Assembly (NCBI GenBank): GCA_963929765.1 | Contig: CAWVKD010000028.1 | Coordinates: forward strand, 8,843-72,842 | DNA: 64,000 nt | From: RGIG529 sp963929765 | GTDB lineage: Bacteria > Bacillota > Clostridia > Oscillospirales > Oscillospiraceae | Direction of reading: 5' to 3' | Part shown: piece after piece, positions 63,753-64,000 of the stretch | Layout of the letters: every line of letters starts with the position of its first letter | Numbering within the stretch: the stretch's first letter is position 1 | The notes under the pieces: model-generated | Seen by the model: only the letters and a program-made list of their open reading frames with translations | Database searches by the model: none | Told to the model about the DNA's origin: nothing | Position numbers and translations under genes: made by a program

Positions 63753-63790
63753 AAAAGGTGTTTCCACGTAGCGGAAACACCTTTTTGTTA
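63753..63790. terminator. Terminator after rplL
   Basis: A perfect 13-bp inverted repeat (63753-63765 with 63773-63785) with T-rich flanks closes the ribosomal gene. Confidence 0.88.
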
Positions 63791-63808
63791 TATGCAGTTG
63801 GCTTAATC

Positions 63809-64000
63809 TTACTTCAATTCGACAGAAGCGCCTACTTCTTCCAATTTTGCTTTCAAAGCCTCTGCGTCCTCTTTGGAAGCACCCTCTTTGATAGCCTTTG
63901 GAGCAGCTTCAACCAATGCCTTTGCTTCTGCAAGGCCCAAGCCTGTGATCTCACGAACAGCCTTGATTACCTTGATTTTTTCTGCACCAAAGCTAGTGAG
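63809..64000 (-). CDS. rplL: 50S ribosomal protein L7/L12 (C-terminal part)
   Basis: The last 64 codons of rplL; the gene runs off the right edge of the window and no start is visible. The translation contains AEKIKVIKAVREITGLGLAE, then ALVEAAPKAIKEGASKEDAE and ends KLEEVGASVELK, the typical C-terminal domain that recruits translation factors to the stalk. It is probably cotranscribed with rplJ beyond the window. Confidence 0.97.
   Translation of the reverse strand, partial: LTSFGAEKIKVIKAVREITGLGLAEAKALVEAAPKAIKEGASKEDAEALKAKLEEVGASVELK

Overview
The window looks like a chromosomal segment of an anaerobic, endospore-forming Clostridia, most likely an Oscillospirales/Ruminococcaceae-type gut bacterium. 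The evidence is a full set of sporulation genes (spo0A, spoIVB, spoIIR, dpaA/dpaB, bofA, spoVB-like), a V-type ATPase in place of an F-type at this locus, T-box leaders, TTG/GTG starts behind strong AGGAGG-like ribosome sites, ECF transport ATPases, and moderate GC (about 45%, by eye). Most genes are housekeeping. No rRNA, tRNA, CRISPR array, IS element or prophage was seen. Both window ends cut genes: pstB on the left and rplL on the right.

Left third (1-21950), mainly + strand. It opens with the end of the phosphate operon (pstB-phoU-phoB-phoR plus an HD hydrolase), then a SpoVB-like flippase, two RNA methyltransferases (TrmN6-like, RsmI), and a lone minus-strand pyruvyltransferase/iron-sulfur fusion. 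Next comes one long transcription unit from a strong promoter at 9790 to a terminator at 19041: rRNA methyltransferase, ecfA1-ecfA2-ecfT, truA, a DUF5711 protein, cvpA, pgsA, and a ClpE-like unfoldase. A MATE exporter and efp plus a zinc-ribbon protein follow.

Middle (22000-33000), mainly - strand. It holds lrgAB, an AT-rich islet with one orphan two-TM protein behind a structured leader RNA, rplM-rpsI with a leader RNA, bofA/yaaL, and an ECF sigma factor with an anti-sigma gene broken at a run of seven G. That pair is cotranscribed with dusB and a hydrolase. A plus-strand LD-carboxypeptidase/NlpC pair resembles the YkfA/YkfC route of muropeptide recycling.

Right half (33000-64000). A complete nine-gene V-ATPase operon (33086-41745) carries the sodium-binding residues in its K subunit. 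It is followed on the - strand by deoC, a metallo-hydrolase, coaW, murC, a trpB2 gene behind a Trp T-box, dpaAB (on +), a TrpXYZ-type ABC transporter behind a second T-box with a non-Trp specifier, the sporulation block spo0A-spoIVB-spoIIR with ispE, DUF1015, apgM, an aminotransferase, a DUF378 protein, a ThiF-family tRNA enzyme, a PrsA-like foldase, and rplL.

The least explained parts are the 23.3-24.3 kb islet with its structured leader, the homopolymer frameshift in the anti-sigma gene, and the specifier of the second T-box.
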